From Coptis chinensis (lineage: Eukaryota > Streptophyta > Magnoliopsida > Ranunculales > Ranunculaceae), in NCBI GenBank assembly GCA_015680905.1, contig CM027378.1, forward strand, positions 87,015,501 to 87,079,500: 64,000 nucleotides of DNA, in the 5' to 3' direction. The translations under genes were made by a program, and so were the position numbers. The notes under the pieces are model-generated. The model was not told where the DNA came from. It ran no database searches and worked only from the letters and a program-made list of their open reading frames with translations. Position 1 is the stretch's first letter. The number at the start of each line of letters is the position of its first letter. Shown one piece after another: positions 11,401 through 21,512 of this stretch.

Positions 11401-11692
11401 AATCCCTTATGCAAGAACTTGATATTTCTTCTTCATCTTCAATTCTTTGGTGTGACAACTTGGGTGCCACCTACCTCACTGCCAATCCTGTGTTTCATGC
11501 TCGTAAGAAGCATATCGAAATCGATTATCACTTTGTAAGAGAGCGTGTTGCTCAAAAACAACTTGATGATCGTTTTATCTCCACGAAGGATCAAATTGTC
11601 AATATCTTCACAAAGGGGCTGGGATCACCACGATTTCAACAAATGTGAGACAAGCTGACCATTCAACCACTCATGCTCAGCTTGAGGGAGGG
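11401..11692 (+). pseudogene. Copia polyprotein 3' remnant (RNase H end)
   Basis: The frame from about 11,409 reads the end of a Ty1/copia RNase H domain: 'WCDNLGATYLTANPVFH', then 'RKKHIEIDYHFVRE', then 'FTKGLGSPRFQQ'. This is the conserved C-terminal block of plant Copia polyproteins (CDN, HxRxKHIxxxxHFxRE, and DxxTK-type landmarks). A TGA at 11,646-11,648 stops the frame where an arginine codon is usual, and the remaining residues continue in frame to the polypurine tract. Reverse transcriptase and all upstream domains are missing. Confidence 0.9.
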
Positions 11693-11852
11693 TATTGGAC
11701 CAAGTCAAGAGAAGATCTCGTCAAAGCCAAGAGAAGATAATCTGACTCCTTAAAATCCTACTTCAGTTATGAAGTATTGTTAGTTTAGATATTATGTAAC
11801 AAACCAAGTTGAGTATAAATACAGAAGTTAACCAAAATAATACGTCTTTACA
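11693..11852 (+). repeat. 3' LTR of the miniature Copia element
   Basis: 160 bp, from 'tattggaccaagtc', immediately after the polypurine tract, to 'cgtctttaca'. It lacks the 28-bp hairpin-like segment of the 5' LTR but otherwise matches it almost base for base. Confidence 0.92.
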
Positions 11853-11954
11853 ATTTTGCTACTATATAGTCGTGCATCTAGAATATGTTTTTTTTTTGGG
11901 TTACTTTTTTGAATCTGCGAATATTCTATTTACAAATTCATATTGTCATTGCAG

Positions 11955-12259
11955 TGAAATCACAACAGAAGGGAGGCGAATAACAAAGCTTGATCAGATA
12001 TTGCTTAACGGGAACAACATTGACATTGTAAGTAATACATGAACTTCTAGTTTTCCCCAAATTTGTAAACTGAGTTTGTAGAATTTTAAAATCTCTTGTC
12101 GACAACAAGTAAGAGTGTCTCAATTGCTAAACAGAAATGGTTGCAACTTTTCAAGACGAGCATGAAAGTGTATTGTTCTTACCTATTTTTTTTCGGAGTA
12201 CACTGATGTTACTTTTCTCAATGCAGCTTGTGCATGGAGGTTCCCCTGATCCAGAGTGA
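11955..12259 (+). pseudogene. LSM5: LSM5-like (Sm-like U6-associated protein), last two exons only
   Basis: Exon 11,955-12,027 encodes 'EITTEGRRITKLDQILLNG' and the following residues. Exon 12,227-12,259 encodes 'LVHGGSPDPE' and a TGA stop. In plant LSM5 this is the C-terminal half of the Sm fold (Sm2 motif, 'LNGNN') and the short tail. The splice sites look intact: acceptor 'cattgcag' before 11,955, donor GTAAGT at 12,028, and acceptor 'caatgcag' at 12,226. LSM5 is normally part of the LSM1-7 and LSM2-8 rings that bind mRNA 3' ends and U6 snRNA. The N-terminal exons are not found upstream, where a Copia insertion and then satellite DNA lie. I infer a transposed or truncated gene piece. A real gene with a very long first intron reaching beyond the window is less likely but cannot be excluded. 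Confidence 0.85.
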
Positions 12260-13621
12260 GAGGTGCATGTTGGGTTAGCTATTTCTTTTGTTTTTGTTTT
12301 GAAGCAATCAAGATCTTAGGTTTCATGGGGACACGATAGTCATACAAAGCCCAACAAATAGTTTATCAACCATTTGTAGACCCACATGATAGGTTATTGA
12401 ATCAAGTACTGAATTCATGCGCCTGCTAAAGAACTTGTAACCTTAATGTTGTTGGAATCTAATTAGTTTGTACTTTAGTTAATCACAGTCTGTGACTCTA
12501 ACCTAACATCGCTATTAGACGATCTATTGTCTTTTGTGCATTCTTCTAGGTTAATCGGACTGTCCTAGTTATCAAGGAATTATATATCAGTGTCCTAGTC
12601 GGGGGAAAATATGATGCCTTATCGTAGTGTATCCACACACTGAATATGCGAAACACATTCTTCTCTGATGTTTCAGACTGTATTTTCTTTTTCATACTGG
12701 ATTACAGTCTCAGGCATCTAACTCTTTTGGAGATGGCTTCACGAGATACAAAGATACGTAGGGAGTGTGGAAATGTAATTACTAAATGTATTACCAGTCC
12801 AGGGCAAGGGACTTGGCCTGTTTGCACATACATAATACATCGGTGTTAATCTATAGTGGGAGGGTCTGCAACATCAAGGGCTAGGGGTAGAATGGGTCCG
12901 AGTCAAGCCGCAATAGTAGGAGACGTGGTGTAGCTAGCAGATCCCCTTGAAAGAAGGGCCCGACGCAAGACAATCAACATACGTTGGAGTACTATCGTAT
13001 TGTGGCATGTAAGTGTACGGCGACAACCCTACACGTGGAAGGCAGAGAAGCGATGGATGAAAGGACAACTAGACGACTGCGATGAGGGAGGGGGGATAAA
13101 AAAAATAGTGAGAGAGAGAAAAAGGGAGGATTCTTTCATTCCAAGGGAGGCGAGACCTAGAGAAAGGAGGGGAGTGAATGTAATAGTAAACTAGATACAA
13201 CACTAAACTAGTTTTCAAGTAGCTCAAAATGTTGCAAATATTGACGACTAGCTGAGGAGTCCCTCTCTAATTACTGCGGGTTAATGTCGCCTTTAGGTAA
13301 ATTTGTAATTACTCCAGACATTTATTGATCTTTGATTCTAACTTTCCGATTTGAGCCCTACCTTAAGATATGTGAATTTCAACATCATCCTCCATATTCC
13401 ACCCCCAAAGCGTGTGAATTTGACAAGAATTTTAAAACACATTATAATGCATATTTAATTAAATTAAAAAACATTTACATATAATTTTTAGTCATATTTC
13501 CTATTTGGTTTTTCATAGCTTTAAATCGAAAATGGATTGTAACATTGGAGTCCATCTTTCCTATTTAGGCTCTTTTTTATACTAAATATATATCTATTGG
13601 ATCCCTCTTTCATAGTAAATA
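12260..13621. other. No recognisable gene
   Basis: The first 200 bp may be LSM5 3' untranslated sequence. Between 12,840 and 13,200 the base composition becomes more GC- and purine-rich, ending in a G/A-rich tract (13,080-13,170), but short open frames there resemble nothing I know. Confidence 0.4.
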
Positions 13622-13660
13622 CTAGGTTTTGGACCGGGCATACGCCATGGGATTTTAAAA
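13622..13660 (-). mobile_element. Probable Helitron 3' terminus, minus strand
   Basis: On the minus strand, an imperfect palindrome (CATGGCGTATGCCCGG) is followed eight bases later by CTAG and then a T in the flank. A GC-rich hairpin, a short spacer, CTRR, and insertion between A and T is the standard plant Helitron 3' end. The same end is found at 16,061 and 19,517, and homology continues to the right for tens of bases ('agatattttac' or 'aaatatttcac', then 'ttttagtaaaaaa'). Confidence 0.55.
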
Positions 13661-15703
13661 TATTTCACCTCTTAAAATTGGAATGTCTGACCAATGTTTT
13701 AGTAAAAAAACCATATAAACTCTATTCTTTTATATTCTTTATTATCCTATACGTAACTGCACTTCAAAAACTTCAATGTTGTTTGCATCATTAGTTGTGT
13801 GCTTGTTTACATCATTAGTTGTGTGCCAAAAAATTAGTTGTTTCCAAGTTGAATTGAAGTTTAAAAAAAAAAAAAAAAAAAAAAATCAAAACCATTATAC
13901 TTATTCTTGTGACTTGCATTGCTGGGAAAAATGTTCTGCCAGCCTAATATGTCACCCTTCTTTGTATGCCAAACCCCAAACACAATATGCTCTGAAACTC
14001 ATATATGTGCTCAATCACATATTTATGATACTGAGTGCTCTAAGAAAGTCATCTAATTGTCAATAGTCTCATTTGAGTTACACCTCGTAATCCAACCACA
14101 ATAGTATTTATTAGTTCCTGATTTAAGAACCTCCCTTTATACTGATACTTGACTTACCATAAAATGCAATAAGAATCTCCCTTTATGCATTTATAGCTAG
14201 TTAGTATTACAATGGACAAAAAATTGGGAAGACATAATACAACATATGTTTGCAAGCGATGGAACATGTTAATATTAACACTCAGCTTGAGAATGCGGTT
14301 ATGTCACTTAGTCTCAATCTCAACTACCAAATTAGTATTATATATATGCCTTCTCATCTTCTCAAAAATCCGTACAAGTAGTGCTTGATCTAAAGATATA
14401 TGCCTTCTCATCTTACCAAATTGAAGACTGAAAAAAGGAAAATAATAGACAATTGGACTTTTGGACTTTCAATATCAATTCAGTTTCACTCATGGATTAG
14501 TGGCAAGTGTTAAAAAAAATGGATCAGTGGAAAGACCCTATATATTAATTATAATAATCATGATTTTAAAAACTAAAGCAACAAACATATTACAAAAGGA
14601 AAATCATAGTGCCAAGAAGAGCATGAACGCACAATCAACTAAAGAATAATTTCTTCTCACTTTCCAACAACTTATAGACATGTTGAGAATCACTTGGAAT
14701 ATCTTTTTTCGCAAATTATTTCCATAGTACCATCTTCCAAATTGATTGACACCTTTTTGGTCCTTAGTGAATAAGTAAATGCAATTCCCTTCACATCTAG
14801 GGAAATCAAATGCTAGAAAGATAAATTAGTTATTCAATATTTCAATCCCACAAATAATGCAATATCACCAAGATTACCAGCTTCCACCGTCTTGAATTCA
14901 ATAGAATCTAATTTTGAAACCTCGAAACTTTTTATCTACACATACTCATACTTTGGAATTCTTATATGCACTATATTTGGTTCCCCGTTGAAGTGAAAGA
15001 TGAGGCTGAAGCGAAAGATGAGTTGGTTTTTTGCTGACTGGACTAAAAAAAAGTTTATTCAGCAGTAGGGGTCTGAATCCTCAGTTTCTTAGAGTGTTTC
15101 ACCTTCCCAAATATCTCACACAATAGTACTTTTGGCCAACATCCATACCGGTTCTCATATCTTGAATGTGCTTAGAGAAAAGTTTATCAGAGGAAATCAA
15201 ATAGGCGTTAGACTGAAACACATAGGAGATGCATCATGAAGAAGAAATCCTGGAAGTATTGTTTGGTATCCCTTCTGAAATCCCAATGTTGCCTTTCATG
15301 GAGACTGAGCTATCATGCTTGCTAGCACATCTTGTTAGATAATCAAAGAAATCGAGTTGGGTGAAAATTTGGTGATTGTCATATCAGAGCATCGTATTGA
15401 ACCTATGTAGATTTGATGGTCTCTCCAAACAATTTCAGGGGTTTTCCTTTTCATAGAGTATGCATGTCTTCTCTGGCTCACGTATTGTTTACCTTTCCTT
15501 GGGTTAATGCATCTAATTCAACCACCATGATCATCCCACCATTCATCTGTTTTCTACGACTTCATTCTCAACAACAACGAAAGCTATACCTGCACAAAGG
15601 CACAAAGCTTTATTTCTTGTCTATGAATACAAGCAAAACATGTCTCATCTTTGTGTAGCTTCTGGCTGAGTAGGGAAATAGGAAGCCACTAATTTGAATT
15701 GTA
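13661..15703. other. No recognisable gene
   Basis: A 23-A run at about 13,862-13,885 is the only sharp landmark. The 14,930-15,660 stretch has slightly higher GC and a minus-strand look of degraded coding sequence, but no family is recognisable. Confidence 0.35.
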
Positions 15704-16060
15704 CTTACGTTGGGAGAGTTGTCCTAATAGTAAGAGTTGCACTAAAATATGAAACGAAGTGGGAGAGTTATTATACTAAACCTAAAACTCTCTAAAGAGG
15801 TTCCACATCATGTAGAAAGCATGGTAGAAAGCCACTTAGGAGAGAGAAAATTTTCTCTTAGAGACTTACGATGGGAGAGTTGTCCTAATAGTAAAAGTTG
15901 CACTGAAATATGAAACGAAGTGAGAGAGTTATTATACTAATAGTAAAACTCTCTAAAGAGGTTCCACATCATGTAGAATGTAGAAAGCATATATGGTAGA
16001 AAGGCACTTAGTTAGGAGAGAGAAAATTTTCTCTTAGAGGTCTCTACTTTAGTATATAGA
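15704..16060 (+). repeat. Tandem duplication of about 160 bp with a shared terminal motif
   Basis: The unit 'gggagagttgtcctaatag' at 15,712 recurs at 15,872, and both copies contain 'tctctaaagaggttccacat' and 'ggagagagaaaattttctc'. The second copy ends in 'gaggtctctactttagtat' directly before the Helitron-like end at 16,061. The words 'gaggttccacat' and 'taggagagagaaa' also occur in the arms at 905-1,340 (inverted) and 19,360-19,500, and near 28,500, so this is one dispersed family. Confidence 0.8.
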
Positions 16061-16095
16061 CTAGATTTTGGATCCGGGCATACGCCTGGGCTCTT
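16061..16095 (-). mobile_element. Probable Helitron 3' terminus, minus strand
   Basis: On the minus strand this reads CCCAGGCGTATGCCCGG, a near-palindrome, then 'atccaaaat', then CTAG (16,061-16,064), then T. It is the same design as at 13,622 and 19,517. The element body would extend to the right, where a PPR gene piece lies in the same (minus) sense. Confidence 0.6.
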
Positions 16096-16394
16096 TTAGA
16101 TATTTTACTCACTTAAAACACTTTTAGTAAAAAAGAAATATCACTAAAATTCCTCATAGTTAGATTCCAAAACTAAAATTTCATGTAATTAAGCTATGTT
16201 TGTGGTAATCTAATAATTCGGTCAGTTCCCTTCTGAATCCGATACTCGCGCGTAAAAATATGAGAGAAGCACATTAAATTTGTACATTTGGAGTATTTCC
16301 ATAACATGTCACTAGGCATTTGATCTACTTCTTTCATAATAATAGCTAGAGCTAGTGCTTATTTGTCATGAAAGTAAACATAGAACTATAGAAG

Positions 16395-16760
16395 TGAATT
16401 ATGTACATGAGTAATTTGAAAATACTACCAAGCTTGACACAATGATCCCTGAGTTCTATGTTACTGTGAATTTTGCAAAAATTCCCCAAGGGTTCACAAA
16501 CTTCTATATTCGGGTCAAACGACATTTATTCAATAAACTCCATGGCCTCTTTCAAACATTTTGTACTCCCCAATTCAACATGTTTTTTACACTCAAATAA
16601 TGCTCTATGGTTGCTCATTGATTCAAATTGCAACTTACCCTCATCAAATAGGTCACCACATGCTATAAATATTTGTGAAACGGGCGTCAGTCCCATATCT
16701 TTGAACTAATTAAATAGATTGATGGCATCTTCTCCACACCTATTTTTTGCGAGACCCATT
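16395..16760 (-). pseudogene. PPR protein fragment (MEF8-like type)
   Basis: On the minus strand, one frame with two stops reads 'DMGLTPVSQIF', then 'FESMSN', 'EAMEFIE', 'FDPNIEVCE', and 'IHSNIELRDHC'. Together these look like the C-terminal E-type part of a plant pentatricopeptide repeat protein of the mitochondrial RNA-editing group near MEF8. Such proteins act in organelles by binding RNA. Compared with the family, a block is deleted after 'IFIACGDL', and an internal TAG and TAA break the frame. No start or DYW tail is seen. It sits 330 bp inside a probable Helitron 3' end and in the same sense, which fits capture. Confidence 0.65.
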
Positions 16761-16942
16761 GTCATGGTACTTCTAAATTCTAATAAAATTGGTGAGTACC
16801 AATATAACGCTTAGCAGCGCATAAAAATTTAATATTTGGAAAAAAAAAATTCGGTTCTATGGGTAAGAAATAAGTTATACATTGTCCTAGTATACTTATA
16901 CAATCAACCTAGCTAGTTAAGAGTTAAGACCTTTTCGGATAA

Positions 16943-17800
16943 TTAACCTCCAAAAGTTTTCAACAATAAAAGCCTTCTAAGACAGATTGTATAGTTACAA
17001 AAAAAAAGGTGACAAATATATGACAATAAAGTAAGGAAGTACAAGACAAAGATAGAACACTTTCTAGGATTGTTGGTTTGTTCAACAACTCCTACAACGG
17101 TATTTAGCTGAAATAAAATTGCTGAAACAAAGGGAAGCACTTTTAAGTGGTAATGCTCCGACTCCTTAAGTCCATATGATGTGTTTCTTTCAGCATGTTG
17201 AGTTAGCAATCCACCAAAGACGATCAATTTCATTAAAGAAGTCTAAATATTATTGATGAGGTTTTGCAATCAAAGAACATAAGCCTGGAATGATAAACTC
17301 TGTGTTCTCTTCTTCTCCATTTTATATTTAAATAAAATATATACTAAAAAGTGACAAATATATGACAATAGAAGTAAGAAAATAGACAAATAAAACATTA
17401 TTTGTACATTACATTATATAACACTTTCTAGACTTATTTGTTTGTTCAACAACTCACACAACAGTATTTAACGGAAATAAAATTGCCTCCACAAAGGGAA
17501 GTGCTCTTCAGTGGTACATGCTCCGACTCCTTAAGTTCATAGATGTTAAAGAGCTTACATGTGCCAAAAAAAAAAAAAAAAAAAAAAAAAAACTTACATG
17601 TGTTTCTTTCAACATGTTAAGTTAGCAATCCACCAAAGAGTCAAAGGTTACTATCAGTTTCGTCAAAGATATTTGAATATTATTGATAAGGTTTTGCAAT
17701 CAAATTAAATAACATAAAATTCATAAACATATATTTGAGTGAAACACTGGCCGCAATGATGGACTCTTTGTTTCTCTTCTTCTCACTTTTTCTAATTTTT
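16943..17800. repeat. Tandem duplication of about 350-400 bp, gene content unknown
   Basis: The blocks at 16,995-17,320 and 17,340-17,800 are diverged copies sharing 'gtgacaaatatatgacaat', 'catgctccgactccttaag', and 'tagcaatccaccaaagag'. The second copy is interrupted by a run of about 27 A (17,565-17,592). On the minus strand of the first copy, a 96-codon frame (17,233-16,943) has two hydrophobic stretches that could span a membrane. I do not recognise it, and the second copy does not keep the frame. Confidence 0.7.
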
Positions 17801-18017
17801 ACTACTAATAAAAGAAAATTGTAAGTTTAGCGGCAGATTTGGAAAATTGTAAGGAAAATCATATTGAAATTAAAATATGAAGATACATACGAATAGTAGA
17901 ATAAGTTGTCAAGTACTCTTTTATATTAAGTACTTGGCAAAAGTAAAAAAGGGATTTCATCAAATTTTAGCAAATCTTTAGATTTAGCCAACTTCCAAAT
18001 AAGTCGGTGCTTTATAA

Positions 18018-19000
18018 TAGGGGTTTTTTTTACTTAACACCCCAAAAGTAGACCCCCCCTTTTGAGATAACCCCCCATTTTGAAAATTATTATTGATTAC
18101 CCCCCACTTCGTCTGTTTTGTGAGTACCGTTAGTTGCTATTTTTTATATTGGCCATTTTACCCCTATTTCAAATTTGTAAAAACCCCCCATTTTTAACAT
18201 AAGTCTTTGACCATTAACCAACCTTCTAAAAAAATTAGAAAATTAGGAAAAAAATCAGAAATGAATGAATCCACCTGTTGCCAAAATGGATCTATCCCAA
18301 AGTTCAAACTCCTCATCACATATGTCGAATTATCTTCTGGATTTTTACCATCTAGGTAGAAAATAAATTGCCCATTGATATCCACCCACTGTAAAATTCT
18401 CACTTGCTATATGTTTCCCAATTCCCATCCCTTTAGCTAACGAATATCCTTGAATCAAAAACTTATATGATCTATTTACTGTTTATGTTACTGATTTTGA
18501 ACTCGTCGGTGAAATTAACCCATTTTTTCCAAAATTCCGATTTCTGGTACTGTTTAATTGATAAAGTTTGTAACTTTAATAAAATTTGAATGAATTCGAG
18601 CTAATTTCTCGAAGCTTGATATGAATTTGAGTGAATTGGTGTGGAATTGAGGTGAATTGTTGGGAGAATTGAAGAAATTGGGGGTTAATTTGTGGAGTTA
18701 GGGTTTTGGGATTTGATTTGGGGAGAGAGATGAGGAATGGGGTAAAATGATGAAGGTGTGTAATATGCACACTTACTAGATCCCTTTTGGCAACATGTGG
18801 ATTCATCAACTTTTGATTTTTTTTTCCTAATTTTATGATTTTTTGAGAAGGTTGGTTAATGGTCAAAGACGTATGTTAAAAATGGGTGGTTTTTACAAAT
18901 TTGAAGTAGGGGTAAAATGGCCAATATGAAAAATAGCAACTGACGGTACTCACAAAACAAACGGAATGGGGGGCAATCAGTAATGATTTTCAATATGTAT
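18018..19000. mobile_element. Fold-back element with inverted repeats of about 220 bp
   Basis: Left arm (about 18,078-18,300) and right arm (about 18,775-18,998) are reverse complements with scattered differences. Landmarks are 'tttgtgagtaccgt', 'gtaaaatggcc' inverted, 'ccattaaccaacctt', and 'gaatccac-tgttgcc'. The left side carries an extra C-rich end (18,018-18,075) with runs of CCCCCC. The interior has no transposase. Mutator-like or other fold-back origin is possible. The right end looks truncated, so no target duplication could be tested. Confidence 0.75.
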
Positions 19001-19009
19001 TATCATATT

Positions 19010-19516
19010 GTAGCCTGCATGTGTAAAATCCCTAATGTGTACACATCACTAAAATATCTATCAAATCACTAAAACAGATTGATTGTTTCCACCTCCTCAA
19101 AGAATACACTACTCCTACTTGAAAATATAATTTGTAATAGGGAATTAGCTTATACAAATCACCTATTTTTTAGCAATTTTTTTTATTTGATTAAATATAT
19201 AAGAATTGAAACACTAAAAGTGTTTGATTCATAATAGAAAATTACCTTCTACAAATCACCTATTTCTTAGCAATTTTTTTTATTTGATCAAATATATAAG
19301 AATTGGAAATACACTCAAACTCTCCAAATATAAAAATTATAAATACACTCAAACTCTCCAAAGAGGTTCCATGTAGGTCGGATTGTAGGTTTTTAGAAAA
19401 TACTATCTTTCATATTAGAGTGCCACATAGGATAAAGAAAATGATATCTCTCATATTAGAGTGTCACGTAGGAGAGAGAAAAATCTCTTTAAGAGGTCTC
19501 TGCTTTAGTATATAGA
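19010..19516. repeat. Right arm of the long-distance inverted repeat
   Basis: The reverse complement of about 19,130-19,500 follows 910-1,300 closely, with both internal sub-repeats present. Just inside it, about 19,040-19,120 matches the inverse of 4,804-4,870. The arm ends in 'gaggtctctgctttagtat', the same terminal motif as at 16,060 and 28,550, followed by a Helitron-like end. Confidence 0.75.
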
Positions 19517-19550
19517 CTAGATTTTGGACCCGGGCATACACCCGAGATCT
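19517..19550 (-). mobile_element. Probable Helitron 3' terminus, minus strand
   Basis: On the minus strand, CTCGGGTGTATGCCCGGG, then 'tccaaaat', then CTAG (19,517-19,520), then T in the flank. This is the third copy of this terminus within 6 kb. Its body would extend to the right. Confidence 0.6.
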
Positions 19551-21167
19551 TTAAGATATTTTGCTTGAAGCTAAAAGCTTTTTTTTTGGTGCGCAATTTT
19601 TTGAACATATTGGAAATCAATTGGTAAATATTAAACCAATCAATTATGATAAAATGTGAGAACATTGCTGACTTAATCTTGATTACTTGCCATCCATTGC
19701 AAAATAACTCCTCTGAGAAGCTTTTAAGTACATCACTATTGTCCGACTTATCGTTTAACAATCAATTTTTCATATTCATTTACTCCATTCCCCTTCATCG
19801 TTTCTTCATCCTTCATGTAAGCTTCAATACTAAAGAAGCTTATATTGCACCTTCTGCATAATTCTCTTAATCTTAGCCTCATTGTGCTCATGCCTAATCA
19901 AATTCGTTCCTGTCGTCCCATATCATATCTCTATCATTAGAAACATGATGATGTAGCCTCTAAATTTGATTCTGGAGAGGATGGGGATGCATTATAAGCT
20001 TTTCATAGTAATTGTGATAGAACTACTTAATCTCTTTACTAATGGTGCAATGCTTACTCAAAGTATAGAGCAATATCTTCACGGATCCTCTTTATTAGAT
20101 CCTTTGAAATGATTATGATTGTTCTATATGTAGAAATCTAAAGTTGATAATAACTTTCTATAATTGTTTTATATTGAAAGGCAAAGTCAATTCGAATAAG
20201 TTTTCTAATAGTTTAGATATCTCTTAATTAGAGTTAGAACATGTAATGTAACTTTTCGATATTAGGTATTATGGATACCATTGCTCATAAGTCATATTGT
20301 GCTAAAAAATTTAGATCCTTACAGAAATGACGAAAAAAGTAAAGAAGTTCATTGAATATCAAAGCCCAAGCATAGAACAGAAAACAAACTAAGTGCGCAG
20401 AACTGCTGCTAGAATTAAACAGAATGGCAACCAACATTATGTGATTTCTAAGCTTTGGCTTGGCTATAGAATTTGGACTTCTCCACCATGGTCAAACTCT
20501 AAGTGTATGAATTTGAGCTTGATTTCCTCCAAGGCCTGTCTTGAGGTCTGCTTCAACAGTGATTGTTTCAGAGTAACAACATGCTTCTTCAGTCCCGCAC
20601 AACATCCCTTTATTATTAAGTTTGGGGAAAATTAAACCTCCCATCAGAGTAATGTCCTTCTTAGTCCTGTCGTACTCACTATCAGCAGTATGCATGTGAC
20701 CCATGATAAGCCTTTCCAAACTTGTATATCTTCTTGTTCATCTACGTATAATAGTGATAGCCATTCTTCTCTACCCTAGCTAGCTATAGAGAATGCAACT
20801 TTAGCTGGATGCCAAGCACCAATACAGGCTACCTTAAGCAAATCTCGGCTTATGAATCTTGCCAAGAAGGGGACTAACACCCCCATTGAGTCACCACACC
20901 CTCATAGCCTATGAAACACGGCTTATGAATCTTGCCAAGAAGGGGAGCGAACTGAACGAACCCAGTTTCAAAACTTATATATATTTACAAAGACAAAGAA
21001 ACTCGAGAGTGAGTAGTACATTCGATATTCTTATACTCTAGTGGTTTTCACCATAATTCAGTGCCGAAAGGTGTTATCCTTCTAAATGTTGCCTGCATGA
21101 GGTCAAGCTAGATTAGATACCTAATTACATCATATGAATGTAACAATAATTAAACAAAACCCTAAAG
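19551..21167. other. No recognisable gene
   Basis: A minus-strand frame of 75 codons at 20,492-20,719 looks coding-like in composition and is followed by untranslated-looking sequence, but I cannot assign it. A duplicated phrase 'cttatgaatcttgccaagaa' occurs at 20,850 and 20,923. If the 19,517 terminus is a Helitron end, this is its body. Confidence 0.35.
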
Positions 21168-21172
21168 ATTTG

Positions 21173-21497
21173 TGTTGCACCCGATTACTGCGATCTCACG
21201 ACTCTCTCAATTTACTCAAATTCCTCTCTATTTTGGATCGGCTGCACCAATTTGGTTGCCTACGTACCCATTTCGGGATCAAGCCGCCGTAGTTCACCTC
21301 TCTCCTCACCCCTCCATGCCTCTCTTCTTCGCCCCCATTCTCATCCCTTCTCTTCCTCTTTATATCCCTCTCTTAGGGTTACTCATGGGGCATAGTTTGG
21401 TCTTGGGCCCATTTTCTGGGCCCAATACATACTATGGTCTGGGCCTTATCTCTTGGCCCAGCACCTATGTGATACATTTCTAAATATGGCTACTACA
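21173..21497 (-). repeat. 3' LTR (minus-strand element)
   Basis: 325 bp. On the minus strand it starts TGTAGTAGCC and ends GGGTGCAACA. It contains a TATA-like 'ctttatatccc' region and the word GGGTACGTAGGCAACC (minus strand, 21,254-21,269), a motif shared with 29,697 and 36,716. It differs from the other LTR at four positions. Confidence 0.95.
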
Positions 21498-21512
21498 TTT
21501 GCCCCCTCTCGG
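21498..21512 (-). other. Polypurine tract of the LTR element
   Basis: On the minus strand, GAGAGGGGGCAAA lies directly before the LTR start TGTAGTAGCC, as expected for the primer of plus-strand DNA synthesis. Confidence 0.8.

Larger units (their letters stand above)
11205..11857 (+). mobile_element. Miniature Copia retrotransposon with intact 5-bp target duplication
   Basis: The element runs from 11,210 to 11,852 and is bounded by the direct repeat ATTTT (11,205-11,209 and 11,853-11,857). It has a 5' LTR, about 295 bp of internal sequence, and a 3' LTR. The internal part keeps only the 3' end of a Copia RNase H region and the polypurine tract 'cttgagggaggg' (11,681-11,692). No primer binding site follows the 5' LTR, so one large internal deletion has removed the 5' leader, gag, protease, integrase, and reverse transcriptase. 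The near-identical LTRs and perfect TSD point to recent arrival. Confidence 0.93.

Noticed and set aside
18194-18403. Minus-strand 69-codon frame (and 18,866-18,576)
   Set aside because: Both frames run through the fold-back arms and mirror each other; no coding evidence.
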